DNA of 64,000 nt from Epiperipatus broadwayi. Taxonomy: Eukaryota; Onychophora; Udeonychophora; Euonychophora; Peripatidae. The notes under the pieces are model-generated. The model had not been told where the DNA came from. It did not search any database and saw only the letters and a program-made list of their open reading frames with translations. Position 1 is the stretch's first letter; each line of letters starts with the position of its first letter. Shown piece after piece: positions 1 through 12,068 of this stretch. The DNA lies in assembly GCA_028023455.1 (NCBI GenBank), contig JAQFVV010000013.1, positions 13,092,258 through 13,156,257 of the forward strand, read 5' to 3'. Position numbers and translations under genes: made by a program.

Positions 1-850
1 CATTTAAGTAAATTACAACCATGAGTTTAATATTTATTTAATGAGTCGATTATGAATATACTACATAGATCTGCATTTGAAAAGAAAATATTCTTCCCAG
101 ATTTAACCTTAGGCAACAAATTTCGCAATCAAACCGGTGCCAATCCATCTGATACATTTATGTATTCAATGTAGCATGAAAATATGACAACACAAAATAC
201 TATACTGCCAGGAATGTACATCTGAACAGGAAGTAGAATTAGAGAAAAAATTGTCTCTCTACCAACCAGGAATGCGATATCTGTTGGCGAGTAGAACAAT
301 AAACATAAAACTCCATAGGAATGGACTGCGGTCCTTTGCCGTCTTACAAACCCATCCATATGCAAACAGAAGGTATGTGGCGTATATATATAATCCTGCC
401 CGTAGCGGATCTCATACTACAGCTACAATTACACAAATATATCCAATCCATTGAACCAATTCAACTACGAAATGAATAACCTAAGATTACCCTCCCTTAA
501 TATAACTTTACAAAACTATATAGCCATTCACGCCCGACTTAAATTTAACATTTAAATACGTTCGCACAGATTATTTTTATAAATTTGTTTTTAAAATGTT
601 GAGTATAGATCGGCTGCGCAGATTCCATAGTCAAAAACATCCAAATTAAACACAATCGATCAAAATACAAAATCATCGATAACGTCTATTGAAAAAGGGA
701 ATACATAAGGCCCCATGGCATTCATCGTAAGATGCCCACATTAACATCATTGACCTATATATTCTAATCAAATGTGAAAACTTCAACATAATCAACCGCT
801 AACGAATCTATGCAACGTCTATACCCAACTTAAATTTCATCATTTAAAAT
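1..850. other. CpG-rich tract without a recognised gene
   Basis: This stretch contains many more CG dinucleotides than most of the window (for example around 120-150, 290-420, 530-570, 610-700). Open frames of 78 codons (minus, 129-365) and 67 codons (plus, 251-454) overlap each other. Neither shows a domain or codon pattern I recognise. The tract could be a young transposon fragment, an unmethylated regulatory region, or the edge of a gene lying to the left. No inverted repeats or target duplication were found. Confidence 0.35.
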
Positions 851-863
851 TTAAACAATAAAT

Positions 864-1009
864 AATTTATACAATAGGAAAAAAAAAATGGAAATGATTT
901 TTATCAATCGGAAAACATATAAAATTAAACATTATTAATTTATACAATAGGAAAAAAAAATGGAAATGATTTTTATCAATCGGAAAACATATAAAATTAA
1001 ACATTATTC
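864..1009. repeat. Two-copy tandem duplication, 73-bp unit
   Basis: A unit starting AATTTATACAATAGG and ending near AAACATTATT occurs twice in succession, at 864-936 and 937-1009. The copies are almost identical, differing by about one A in the homopolymer. Such close identity in a decayed region suggests a recent local duplication. No coding role is seen. Confidence 0.85.
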
Positions 1010-1019
1010 ATTTGATTTT

Positions 1020-2660
1020 AAACTTAAAAAAGTCAGATAGAAGTTCATAAGTTGAACAAAAGTTCTTAATTATTTTTAAATTTAGAGTTCATGTCAATAT
1101 AGCTTATGATAGAAGAGTCCAGGTTTCTGCTTTTAATTCCCGCGATGCCTCCATTGGAAGATAATGTTCTGGAGATGGCAATAGCTGGTTCAAGGTATCA
1201 CAGTCTTTTCATTTTTTTTTTATAGTGTGGTATGTGCGTCCTATCACATCTCTCAAACACAAAAGCTGGAACTGTCCGAAAAAACTGTATTTCCCTTTTT
1301 ATATTATCCACACAGATTCAATCAATAAAACGTCACTAATCCATCACTTTTGTTAGGGTCTGAGCCAAGGCTTAGTGCTTCCATTGGTCAAGCTAATTTC
1401 TCTTTATTTTCTTATCTATCTTTCATCAGATCATTTTAATTATACAAGAGCCCAAGGCTAGCTTGCTTTTCAAACAATTTATAAACAATCATTTCCATTT
1501 ACAGATTACAAGAATTAATTAATACCTGTTTTTATTTTTAAATCTTGTACTTTTTTTTTTATAAAAAAGTACGTTCAAATACTTATTTATTTTTGTTTTT
1601 TTAAAAAAAATATTTTTAAAGTTTGGCATCTGTGTGAATGTATATACATTTAACAAACATTTTAATTTTAGCGTTTAGTTTTTTACTTTTATTTGCGAAC
1701 TTTTAAGTTTTTATTTTAAATTAATGTAACGACATATTTATATGTATATATAATGTTACCATCAGCTGTATATGTTTATCTGTGCTTCTCTGCATATAGC
1801 TGACACAGCATACATATAATCAATGTTTCATCAAGCTGAGGCTCTCTCTGGGTGTCATCTTTGAAGAAGGTATAATCAGGTAACTGTTGATGATCCCCCT
1901 TGTGTTCAAGATTTGATAGATTTCAGGCCAGCAAACTATTCTCTAGAACACATTTGCAGCTATGAAACCCTTGAAGTTGACCTTTTCTCCATGTGAATTC
2001 AAACTACACCACCATGAACTAAAGCAACTGCCTCCTTCCATCTTGACTTCAGATATCACTGATCCATGGCAGCTATATGTACAGCTCTGGAAACCCACTC
2101 TGATATTCTGCCAACTCTTCTCAAAATAAAAAAATTACTAGCTAATCTAAACTATTCTTTTTATCAAATCTTTTTATATAGTCAGTTGAGATGACAAACA
2201 CAGTAAAATTAAAAACTGTTTTTATCTTTTTATCTTGATTAAAAACAATTTTAATCCTTTTAAAAGCAACCTTGAAAGTTTTATCAATGTATGATCTGGT
2301 TTTTACTTAAAAAAAGATTTCTAATAGATAGAAATTTTGTTCCATTAATTAAAAGATCTCAAAATAAAAAATTTTACAATTAATTTTTTTTTACAATTAT
2401 CAGAAGACATTCTATAATTAACATGCTTGTTTTTAATTTCAAAATCAGAATACAATATTAATATTTATTTAGGTCTTTTTTATTTTATAAAAAAATTATT
2501 TTAAATCCAAAATTATTTCTTTTACTATGATTATTTTATTCCAGGAAATGTAGAAAAATATCAAATTTTTGTTTGTGTTTATTTCTGCTTTTCCTTTCAA
2601 CTTTATATATATTTGTGCAAATACACAACTATGTTTTTGTGCACTATATAACAGAAGTGT
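1020..2660. other. A/T-rich spacer with one coding-like patch
   Basis: This is mostly low-complexity A/T sequence. The exception is about 1830-2110, which is visibly less A/T-rich. On the plus strand, 1880-2000 reads for about 40 codons after a possible TATAATCAG acceptor, with a DDPPCVQDLIDFRPANYS-like peptide, then stops. It resembles a decayed exon or transposon fragment, but I do not recognise it. Confidence 0.3.
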
Positions 2661-2663
2661 TAC

Positions 2664-4335
2664 AATATATTGTACCATCCAGTGATACAAAGTCTGTTTA
2701 TACCATAAAAAATGTTGGGATGAAGCTGTACTAATAAATGAAATTTAGTTTTATTCACTCTTCATTAACCTTCATTATATTCTGCCTTGCACTTGATTAA
2801 AAATTTAATTAAAAAAAATTGTAATTCATTTCAAAAGAAAGTAGTTCTAAATGTAAAGAATGCATTTTTGGTAGCAGATATATGTTTTATAAAGCTTCTT
2901 CAATGCATACTATCCTTAAGTTATAAAAATTTATTTAATTTTTACTTTGTGAAAATTAATATTTTTATTTGTAATAAAAAAAAATTAAGAATGAACCTTG
3001 ATGCTATCCAACAAGGGTAAAATTTGAAAGCTACAATGTGGGTGGGTGTGAAGGCAGATCTAAAAGTAACAGAAAAAAACAATTATTGATTAAAAAAAGA
3101 AATGGTGCTTATTGATAAACAGTGGTAACTAACTAGAGTGGTATATATCATTGGATCAATTGCATTTAACCCTTTTCATCTGCTCTGTAATTTTGTGCTG
3201 CTAAAAAGTTAACCAGCCAATGAGACCTTTAAAGCCTGGAGTCACCAGCAATGCTAAAACCTGAAATAACCAAAATAACTGATACAAAATTCTGAGAAGT
3301 CTGATGTGTGAGTGACATAACACTATGAAAACCTTCAGAAGTAGTGGTAAAATATTTCTAATGAGGCTAAAGATGCAATACATTTGTCATAAATAAATCT
3401 ATTCTCTGCTGCTGAAAATGGAGCCCTGATCAGCTATTGTATGCCTGTCCCTACTTTGCTGTCATTATTGATCCATAGACTGAATATCATTCACAAAATC
3501 ATTTCCAATCAATCCAAATGTAGCTGATTAATAAGGAACTGGAAAACGAAGACACCAAATGTTTGAAAATACCAAGTACGTTATACAAGATCAAGTTTCA
3601 GAAAACAAATAGACAAAAACAAAATATTAATCCAATCAGTAAAACATTTATTTATATTTTTTTAATAATAAGTAATTGCTAAAAAGTGTTTTTGAACATT
3701 GAAGAACTATAAAGTCATTTTTAAGGACTTAACCTTGAACATTTTGAAAAAATGTCTGGTATATTTTCTATCTTCTAAAGTACTTTATATATTAATTCAT
3801 GTAATTTATCATTTATTTTACCTTTAAAATTTTTTTTGATAGTTAACATTTTATTCATATATAATTGAAGATGTTGTGAGAGGAGATAATACGAATTATG
3901 ACAATGTGTATGTTTCATTTTGTGCTATTAAATTTATTTTCAAACAAAAAAAAATCAACTTTTTTCCATAACTCTATATTAATTAATATTTTTATAACTA
4001 TCTTAATACAAACAACAAATTAATTACAAATGTCAAATGACTTTTTGCTTTGTCTATTAAAACAGAATGTTAACAAATTTTGTGTTAACACTAGCATCCT
4101 CATATAAGATATTTTAGATAGGAGTAATTGTTGATCAAATGTAGTTTTAATGAATCCTAACTAAAGTTTATGGTCTAAAGGTAATCAGGAAATATAATTA
4201 TGATTTTCATATATTTTTGTCTGATTAATTTTTAGTATATAATTTGATTATCTTCAAACTATATTATAAACAATATTACATAATGCCAAGTAACCGAAAA
4301 TCCAGTAAAGATAAAAATGTAAAAAATGCTTCAAC
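2664..4335. repeat. Old duplicated segment, copy 1
   Basis: This segment aligns in direct orientation with 5052-9030. Shared landmarks are the start (ATTGTACCATYC), the TAACCTTCATTATATT block near 2768 and 5150, GAGTGGTATATAT (3138 and 7121), GTTAACCAGCC (3208 and 7198), GATCCATAGACTGAAT (3470 and 7460) and the end CAGTAAAGATAAAAATGTAAAAAA. Copies are diverged with many indels. Copy 1 lacks the two large insertions of copy 2 and so serves as the empty-site reference. It may be a segmental duplication or an old dispersed repeat; no gene is readable. Confidence 0.7.
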
Positions 4336-5050
4336 AGATAAAAATGGATAAGGCATATTTCCCAAGTCATATGGAGCAAATGTTGATTGGCATCAATCAT
4401 AAGACCACAATGGCCAATTTACTCAGTGTTCTCAATAGCATAAGCTTTCTATTGAAAAAACAGGGTTCAAACACCATAATAAATTTCCATATGGGAAAAA
4501 TGATCCACAAATGAACACAATAAGCATTAAAAAAAGAATAATCTCTACCATGATATTTTACTAATAAGAGAAGGTCAGCAGACATTCCTAAAAGAACCGG
4601 GATTATCCATGAGTCTGAAAGTGGCTCCAATATCATGGGTGATAACTTATGTAATCAGAAACCAATATTCACCATCATCTTGTACAATCCCTTAAAATAA
4701 ATGCAGTTCTCCAGAAAAGGGACTGGATATTAGATAAAAGGAAATGGTGTAACTAATGACGGAATCAGTCTATCAATCTTATGTGGCATCAACTAACTGC
4801 CAAAGAAGATAAAATGAGTTTAATAGATAAGAATAACCTATTAGGTTAATGGTTATGGATCTTCCCCATGACAATTCTATTAATTTAAAATAGATATTGA
4901 AAAAAAATAATAATAAAATTCAGCTTGCAAGACCAAGAAAAGTTGGCTAAGTATGACAACAAGAAATACATTGAAAACAAAATTGAGCAATAAATGATGA
5001 AAATGCCATATGTTGACCTTACTTTGTTCCTCATTAGATGGGGAGAAGTA
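4336..5050. other. Spacer between the two old duplicates
   Basis: About 700 bases with no counterpart elsewhere in the window. Short overlapping open frames occur on both strands (62 codons plus at 4326-4514, 79 codons minus at 4397-4636), with no recognisable domain. Nothing further is supported. Confidence 0.3.
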
Positions 5051-5327
5051 TTGTACCATTCAGTAGTACAAAGTCTGTTTATACATATAAAATGTGTTGG
5101 AAGAAAGTTGTAATAATAAATGAAATTTAGTCTTATTAATTATTCATTAACCTTCATTATATTTTGCCCACACTTTATTAAAAGTTTAAGAAGACAAAAA
5201 ATGTAATTATTAAAATAATTTCAAGAGAAAGGAGATCTAAATGTAAAGGATACATTTTATAAAGCTTCTAAAATGCATACTATCTTTGACTTATAAAAAT
5301 TTATTTTATTATTTTTAATTATAAAAA

Positions 5328-6914
5328 TGGTAAAAGCCTGAAATCCGGGCAAAGCCGCTTGGAGCATTGATGCTAGACAAAATCAATGAAATATAACGTT
5401 ACCGGGCCACCACAACTTTTTTCTTTTTTTATACGTTTTTTTTTTTTCTAATATTGATTAAACGAATAATTTTTATTTCATTTAGAACATGATTTCTTTA
5501 TTATTAAACAAATTTTGATATTCATTTTCGTTACTTTTTGTGGGTTTTTTGTTGGAACCTGATATTTTTTCAACAAATTTTGCTAATTGTATTGACAACT
5601 TCACCACTTTATTTTTTTGTCTTGACTAAATGTTTTTTCTTATTATTATTATTAATTTTACTTTTTTTTAAAAACACAACTTGTTATCACTTTGATTTAG
5701 ATTATGTTTGAATTAGCCTTTTTTTTGGCTACTACAAGAAACAGCTTTTTGAGCAGGGGAGGGGGGAGGGGAATTCGTACTGTTTATTATTAAGAAAAAG
5801 GCAACAAAAATAGTCAATTATTTTAACAGCGTTGAAAAAGAGAAGAATCAACTTTGGGACTTGTTTCGAATTTTGATTTCTTTTTGGTTGACGTAATTGT
5901 TTTTCTTAATATTAAATCCAAATTTACTTTTGTGTTTTTGCCGATTCAAAAATTGTTTTCAAACACCCACCTCCACCCACACTCGGAAAAAGAATTGTAA
6001 CCAAAAAGTCAAGAAAATAACCTTTTTTCTCTTTTTTTGAAACAACTTTTTCTCACTTTTTACTTTGATTTCTATTTCATTCGAATTACCTTTTTTTTTT
6101 TTTTTTTTTTAGCCTTCTACAATAAACTGCTTTTGGGGGTGGGGGTATTTCGTAATTTGTTATTCTTAACAAAAAGTCAACCAAAGTCATCATTTATTTT
6201 AACCCCGCTGCAAAAAATTGAATCCAAATACTTGTCAATTTCTAATGAAATAAAAAACAAAAAAAAAAGGACACAAACTTTGGACTTTTTAAAATTATTT
6301 ATTCAATTTTATTGCTGTAATAAAAAGTAGACATTACGTGTACCTGACAAAATAAAAAAAACAACACAATCTCACATACTTTCTGTACTCGGCCATTTAT
6401 CTGAAGAAAAGTTCCAAAATTGCATGTTCATCTCAGATCTTTTAGTGGTCTCAAATATTTTCCCCACCATGCTGACATGTGACTTAGCACATGAGCTTTG
6501 GCGAAGCCTGTTCGAACATACCCTTTGCCAATTTTTTTACATATTAACCTTTTTTTCAGGAAGGGTGGGGACCATATGACAATTCTTAATAATTAACAAA
6601 ATTTTTTAACTCGAAATGACATTATTATATTACGGAGATTTGAAAAAGTCGTACTACCTTGAAATTTAAACATCCTCAAGCGATACGGTAATCAGCTATG
6701 AAAAAAATGAATATGCGTAAATAGCTTCGAAGCACAAAACAGGCCGTAATATTTTTGTGCGATGTCATGTAAAGCAGCCTAGCTCAATGGGTTAATACAA
6801 TACGTAAATGTTGTATTAGCCTGTAAGGCCGCGGCCGCCGAAACAGCATTTTTATGTGTTTTGACATGTAAACAATGCCCCAAGTAACCGTGCCCGGATT
6901 TCAGGCTTTTATCA
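5328..6914. mobile_element. Non-autonomous transposon with 24-bp terminal inverted repeats
   Basis: The left end TGGTAAAAGCCTGAAATCC is mirrored by the right end ending CAGGCTTTTATCA, with one mismatch over about 24 bp. The flanks are TAAAAA at 5322-5327 and 6915-6920. Aligning the uninterrupted paralogue near 2950-2965 favours one TAAAAA in the empty site, hence a 6-bp target duplication. Alternatively the core TIR starts at AAAGCC with a TA duplication, as in Tc1/mariner-type elements. The interior carries two diverged direct repeats of about 260 bp (about 5700-5960 and 6065-6330), G-rich runs, and a GC-rich block with GCGGCCGC at 6831-6838. No transposase frame is present. Confidence 0.8.
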
Positions 6915-7494
6915 TAAAAACTAATAGTTTCCTTTTGCAAATAAAAAATTTAAAGGTTAGACCTTGTTGCATAGCAATAAAGTTAAATTTGAAAGCTGAA
7001 ATATTGATGGATGTAAACAATGGTCCCTCACAAAAGGCAAATTTAAAAATATGAGAGAAAAAAAGAAAATTGATTAAAATAAAAGAAATGGTATTTATTG
7101 ATAAATAGTGATCGCTACTTAGAGTGGTATATATAGATGGATAAGTTGCATTTAATTGTTTCCAATCATTCATTCTATCATTTTGTGTTACAAAGAAGTT
7201 AACCAGCCATGAGATGTTTAAAACTTGGAATCACTATCAGTGTTAAAAGCTGAAATAATCAAAGTAGCTGATACAAATTCTTGAATAGGCCAATATCTGA
7301 GTGATCTAATACTATAGAAGTCTTTAAAGTAGTGGTAAAATATTATCAATGGTGGGCTAAAGGGTATAATATGTCTGCTATCACTAAACCTATCCTCTGC
7401 TGCTAAATGTTAACCTCTGAACAGCAAATGTATGCCTACTACTAGTTTGCTACAATTGTTGATCCATAGACTGAATGAGTAGTATTTATAAAAT

Positions 7495-8205
7495 GAGCCT
7501 CAGCTGACTCAACTGTAGATACATCTGATCTTACCTTCAGAAGTGGACTAGTCCAGATTCCTTCCTTATCTAATCGGATTGAGCTCTCATTGCTGCTAAT
7601 CAATGTGTAAATGTGGATAACCAATGTATGAACATAGCCAAAGAGTAAAACATAAGTATGACCAATGTGTAAACGTTTATATAATCCTACCATTGGTTAG
7701 TATGGCCAATAGGCAAGGATGGTCTCTGAATCTGATTGCTGCCAGTAAGGTAAGGAATCTGGCAATAAATAGTCAGCCTTTTTGGAGGCAAGCCAGAAAG
7801 AGAGAGATAATATCTGTCTAACTGAATGTGCTCCCAATTGAAACCACTTTCAACTGCAAAGGTGTTCCTACTATAGTCATTACTGATACATCTATGCAGT
7901 GAAAAAAGTTTATGATAAAACTGGAAGGTGCTATGACTATGGCCAACTTGAAGTGAACTGTCAAGTACAGCCAGAAGAGTCTTGATTAGAAGTCACGAGG
8001 CAAGCTAATGTATACAGCTGCAAGTGAGTTCAGTTATTCGGGCATGACCAGCTTATTATTGACTAAGTTATATGTAAAATTGTATTTATTAATGGTATAA
8101 CATGTATATATATTTGTTCTAATAAATTATATATATTACTTTTGTGAGTGTTCATATTTTTTGATATTACTCTTGGTTTGGGTCTGAAACCTGCAATTCA
8201 GCCAA
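7495..8205. other. Unidentified insertion in duplicate copy 2
   Basis: About 700 bases absent from the paralogous copy at 3490-3540 and less A/T-rich than the surroundings. It contains several spaced variants of CCAATGTRTRAAC (near 7600, 7622 and 7660). A plus-strand open frame of 65 codons lies at 7624-7821, and another short readable stretch at 7822-7890. It ends in A/T-rich sequence with an AATAAA-like motif near 8122. It may be a retroposed gene fragment or a decayed element. I found no clear ends or target duplication. Confidence 0.35.
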
Positions 8206-9030
8206 ACACAACACTAATTAGCAAGAAAGTGGAAAGTGAAAACATCACTATTCGAGAATATCAAGTCAATATCAGAAACATTATACAACATCTAGCAACA
8301 AAAAATAAATAGACAAAAAAAAAGGTACCAATAATTTGATCCGATCCATAAGACATTTATTTCCCCCTTCCCTAATAATAAGTAATTACTAAAAAGGGCT
8401 TTTACAAAACTAATTAAGTATGAAGATTTTATTAGGAACTTTAACCTTGAACATCTTGCTAAAATGTCTAGTACATTTATCTTCTAAAATACTTGTATAG
8501 TATTAGATATTTTATTAATTCACATAATATATTGTTCATCTATAATTTTAAAAAAATATTTCTTTTAGTTGTTAACATTTTATTCATATATAGTTGAATA
8601 CGGTTTTGATAATGAGTATTTTTTTAATACTATTATTAAATTTATTTTCAAACAAAAGAAAAAATCGCATCAGCTTCTTTCCATAACTCTTATACTAATT
8701 AATATTTTTATAACTGCCATAAAACAAGCAACAAATTGTCCAATAGAAAAATAAATGTCAAATCACTTTTTTCCTTTTAACCACTAAACCGATCTGTTAA
8801 TAAATTTTACATCAACACTAGTGTCCTCACATAAGTCGTTTTAGATAGGAGTAATTGTTATTCCAACACAGTTTTAATGAATTCTAGTCAAACCAGGGGT
8901 TTTGACATACTTTTTTGTCCAATTGTTTGTTAGTAGCCATAATTTGATTATCTTTGAACTATATTAGAGAGAATGTTAAATAATCGCAAGTATTCAGAAA
9001 GACCGTAAAGATAAAAATGTAAAAAAAAAA

Positions 9031-10949
9031 ACAAGATGAAAATTTTACAATATATTGAGATGGATGCTTTACTACATCTCAAACATATATATAGAAGAGG
9101 GGGATTTCAGCTAAAATTTCTTTTTATAAATTAATTTAAATTTTTTTCCAATTTAATATATGTTGTAAAAGTGCAATCACATGTATATGTGCATACACAC
9201 ACGAATCTGCAAAATAATTTTATTTAATGTTTTTTTTTTCAAAAAAGTAAACTTTATAAATAAATTCCTTATCTTTTGTATAAGATTATTTTAAAACTTT
9301 GTGGTACAATTTTAATTGGTTGTAATAAAAAAAAATTATGAGTTAAGATTGTTCAGATAAAATATGTAATGAAAGTAATTAGTATAAAATGTAAAAATAA
9401 TAATTAAAAACAAGGGTTATTTTTGAAATAATTATAGGAATGTTTTAATTTTTAAAAACCTGGCTACCTTAATATGTAATCTTTAAAGTTCTAGAAAATT
9501 TGGGTAGAGAACAATAGAGGGGATGGGTATAAAAGCTCTCCAAAATCTATTGTTTTATTTAAACTATTCAAGTGATTCAGAAAATTCTAAGTTAGAAAGC
9601 ATTTCAGCTAGGCCGAAGATTCAAAAAGCTATCCAAGCTGTTGAGCAGTTATTCATTCATTAGAAGCATTCCTCAAGTTTTCTATGATATAAGTCAAAAC
9701 CTTATTCCAGATGCTGGGATTATTTATTCTGTGCAACAAGCTGTATTTCTTATCAGTTCTCTTAGCAAAATTCACAGATATCCATCAATTGTTCAGGACA
9801 AGTGGTTGACAGTTTTTTTTAAAATGAACCAATTAAATTTTCTTAGTGGTGTTCTTCAAAATATGCTGGGCTAGGCACTTGACCAAGATGAACTCCATGC
9901 TCTAAGTCAAACCTTCATCATTCAACATGTCATAAAACAATAATTTTTTAGAAAGGTGATCTCCTAAATCCAACCTACAAATAAGACTCTCGACTGAACA
10001 CCTGGACAACTATAGCTATAAATGGACCAAGATAGCTACCTCTTTGATCATGGAAGCTAAAACAATAACCTTGAAGGACTTATCTGTAATATAAACTTTT
10101 ATCTACCTGGGGTTGCTACAAGTATTTTCTTTTTTGTATATGTGCATTTTTTTATTATTATTAACTGTAATAAGAGATTTAATTTTTATTTTTTTTATTT
10201 TATGCATCTATTACTTAATATCATATATACATATCAGTCATGTATGAATGTTTTACTTTTCTTTTAGAGTAGGCTTTAATTTAGACCTTAAGGTGTTTAA
10301 AAAATATATAACTCTGAAAAAAAATCCTTTTGTTGAGAACTTTTGACAGTTTTAAATAAAATCTTGATTTTAATGAAGTTTAATTATTACTGTAGAATAA
10401 TTCGATCCTCTCCTCTTTGAAAAATCTTTTAAAGAAGATTGTAATAATGTTGAAAATTAACTTTTCCTTTTGATTAGCAGGTTAATCAATTTATTTTATA
10501 TATGTGTGAATTGATTTTAGATTTACTAAAACATTTTAATGCTTGTACATAATATTCTATTATATAAAAAATATTCGTCTCCTTGTGTGTGTAGACTTAA
10601 AACAAATCCATACGTAAACAACTTATTTTATAAGGCTTCCTTTTTATTACTTCGCTGTGGTAGTAAAGTTTCTACCCAGTCGATATTATTAGTATACTTC
10701 TTCTGGTCACTTAGACTATCTACTGCCTTAAGAGCAGTTCATTTACTTAGTCATAGCGCATAGCTACTATACCTGCTTTGTTATTGTCAATATATGTCTG
10801 CAAATTCTTTAGAGCCACTGGTCAAGCTCATTCTTTTAAACCAGAATACCAATCATCGAATCATTGACTCACTTGTTTTTTTTTACTTAGCATTATATTC
10901 TCATGCCTTTCTAAAGGTCAATAGCTTTTCTTAGTTTAATTATTTGGTG
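9031..10949. other. A/T-rich spacer with a coding-like patch at about 9590-10110
   Basis: Most is low-complexity. About 9560-9875 and 9880-10110 are less A/T-rich. The plus frame 9641-9874 (77 codons) and an overlapping frame upstream (9557-9660) each read for a while, as expected of a frameshifted relic. I do not recognise the peptide. A second patch at 10640-10770 has no readable function. Confidence 0.3.
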
Positions 10950-10957
10950 CTTTAGAT

Positions 10958-12060
10958 CAGTGGTCTTCAACCTTTTCACACCTGCAGATTGGCAAAAATA
11001 AAGATAAGCTTTCACAGACTGACAGAAGTCTTTAAATAAATTTTCTTAAAGATTTAAGCTGCTTAGCCTTAGATGAGCATAATTGTTATAACTGGCCAAA
11101 ACAGCACACTAGTTACTGTGTATTGTAATGGTGTTGCTTACCTTCATATGCTGAATACTATTTCTTGAGTTGCGCAGGCATACTGCTACAGAAAACAGTA
11201 CATTCTCATTAATGTGCCTGCATTGCTACATTTATTATTTTATTGTTAACACATGCAAAAATAAAATGTTATTCACCTGAATGTTGAGAAATACCACAGC
11301 TAGTGTAATTACATGACAATGATTATGATAAATATAATATCTGTATTTATTGTTAAATATGCAAGATGAAGTTATATATATATATATGGAGTTTGTATAA
11401 TAAAAAAAAATTTATTTTTTTTAAAATTTTGAATCTGGTGTTATTTTAATCTCATTTTTACCCAATTAAAAAAAAACAGAATGAAAAGTTGTTTTGCTAA
11501 AATGTCACATGGAAATAAAACAATCATTATAAAGATGTCATTTTGCTGGAAAAAAAAAAGATAACAGATTTACGTTCTTGATGAAGAGAAATCATCATCA
11601 ATGATCTGTTTCCATTTTGTGAAGTTTACAATTTCAAAAAGAAATGTCACACACAAAATAAAAAGATGATACAAATGCAATAAAAAATTTTGCTATATGT
11701 GACCAATAAATGAGCTGACACAATACAGAAATGCTTACTCGGTATAAAAATTGATGTGTAAGGAGTGGTACAATTGTCATGAGGTTGACACTTTATCTTT
11801 TAAAGATTGAATTTTCAGTTACATTTCTTAGATTATTATTTAGTAATTATAGTATTATCTAATAATTTAAATAAAATTTTAATTTATAATTAATTTTATT
11901 TAAGCAATTGTAATGAAAAAATAAATAAAAATTGTTTATATTAATTAAAAGTTTAAAATCATATTATTTTATTACAAACTTTCCTGCCAGTCTAGCACAG
12001 ACCAGCAGAAAACTTCTGTGGACCGGCACCAGTCCATGGACCAAGTGTTGAAGACCTCTG
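10958..12060. mobile_element. hAT-like non-autonomous DNA transposon, 1.1 kb
   Basis: The left end CAGTGGTCTTCAACC and right end TGTTGAAGACCTCTG are imperfect inverted repeats of about 15 bp. They are flanked by an exact 8-bp duplication CTTTAGAT (10950-10957 and 12061-12068). CAGnGGTYYTCAAvC ends with 8-bp duplications are diagnostic of hAT elements. Subterminal sequence near the right end (GGACCGGCACCAGTCCATGG) resembles other hAT families. The interior is A/T-rich with no transposase open frame, so it depended on a transposase made elsewhere. Confidence 0.92.
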
Positions 12061-12068
12061 CTTTAGAT

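Larger units (their letters stand above)
5052..9030. repeat. Old duplicated segment, copy 2, interrupted
   Basis: Direct counterpart of 2664-4335, with homologous blocks at roughly 5052-5327, 6915-7490 and 8205-9030. The first gap is the terminal-inverted-repeat element 5328-6914. The second, about 7495-8205, is an unidentified insertion. The pairing orders events: duplication came first, then the two insertions into this copy. Confidence 0.7.

Noticed and set aside
129-454. Overlapping open frames of 78 and 67 codons on opposite strands
   Set aside because: Neither has a recognisable motif or splice context, and both exist over the same bases. Kept only as a CpG-rich tract.
6037-6330. 97-codon plus-strand open frame
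   Set aside because: It runs through a poly-T tract coding for Phe and lies inside the terminal-inverted-repeat element, in one of its internal direct repeats. No protein signature.
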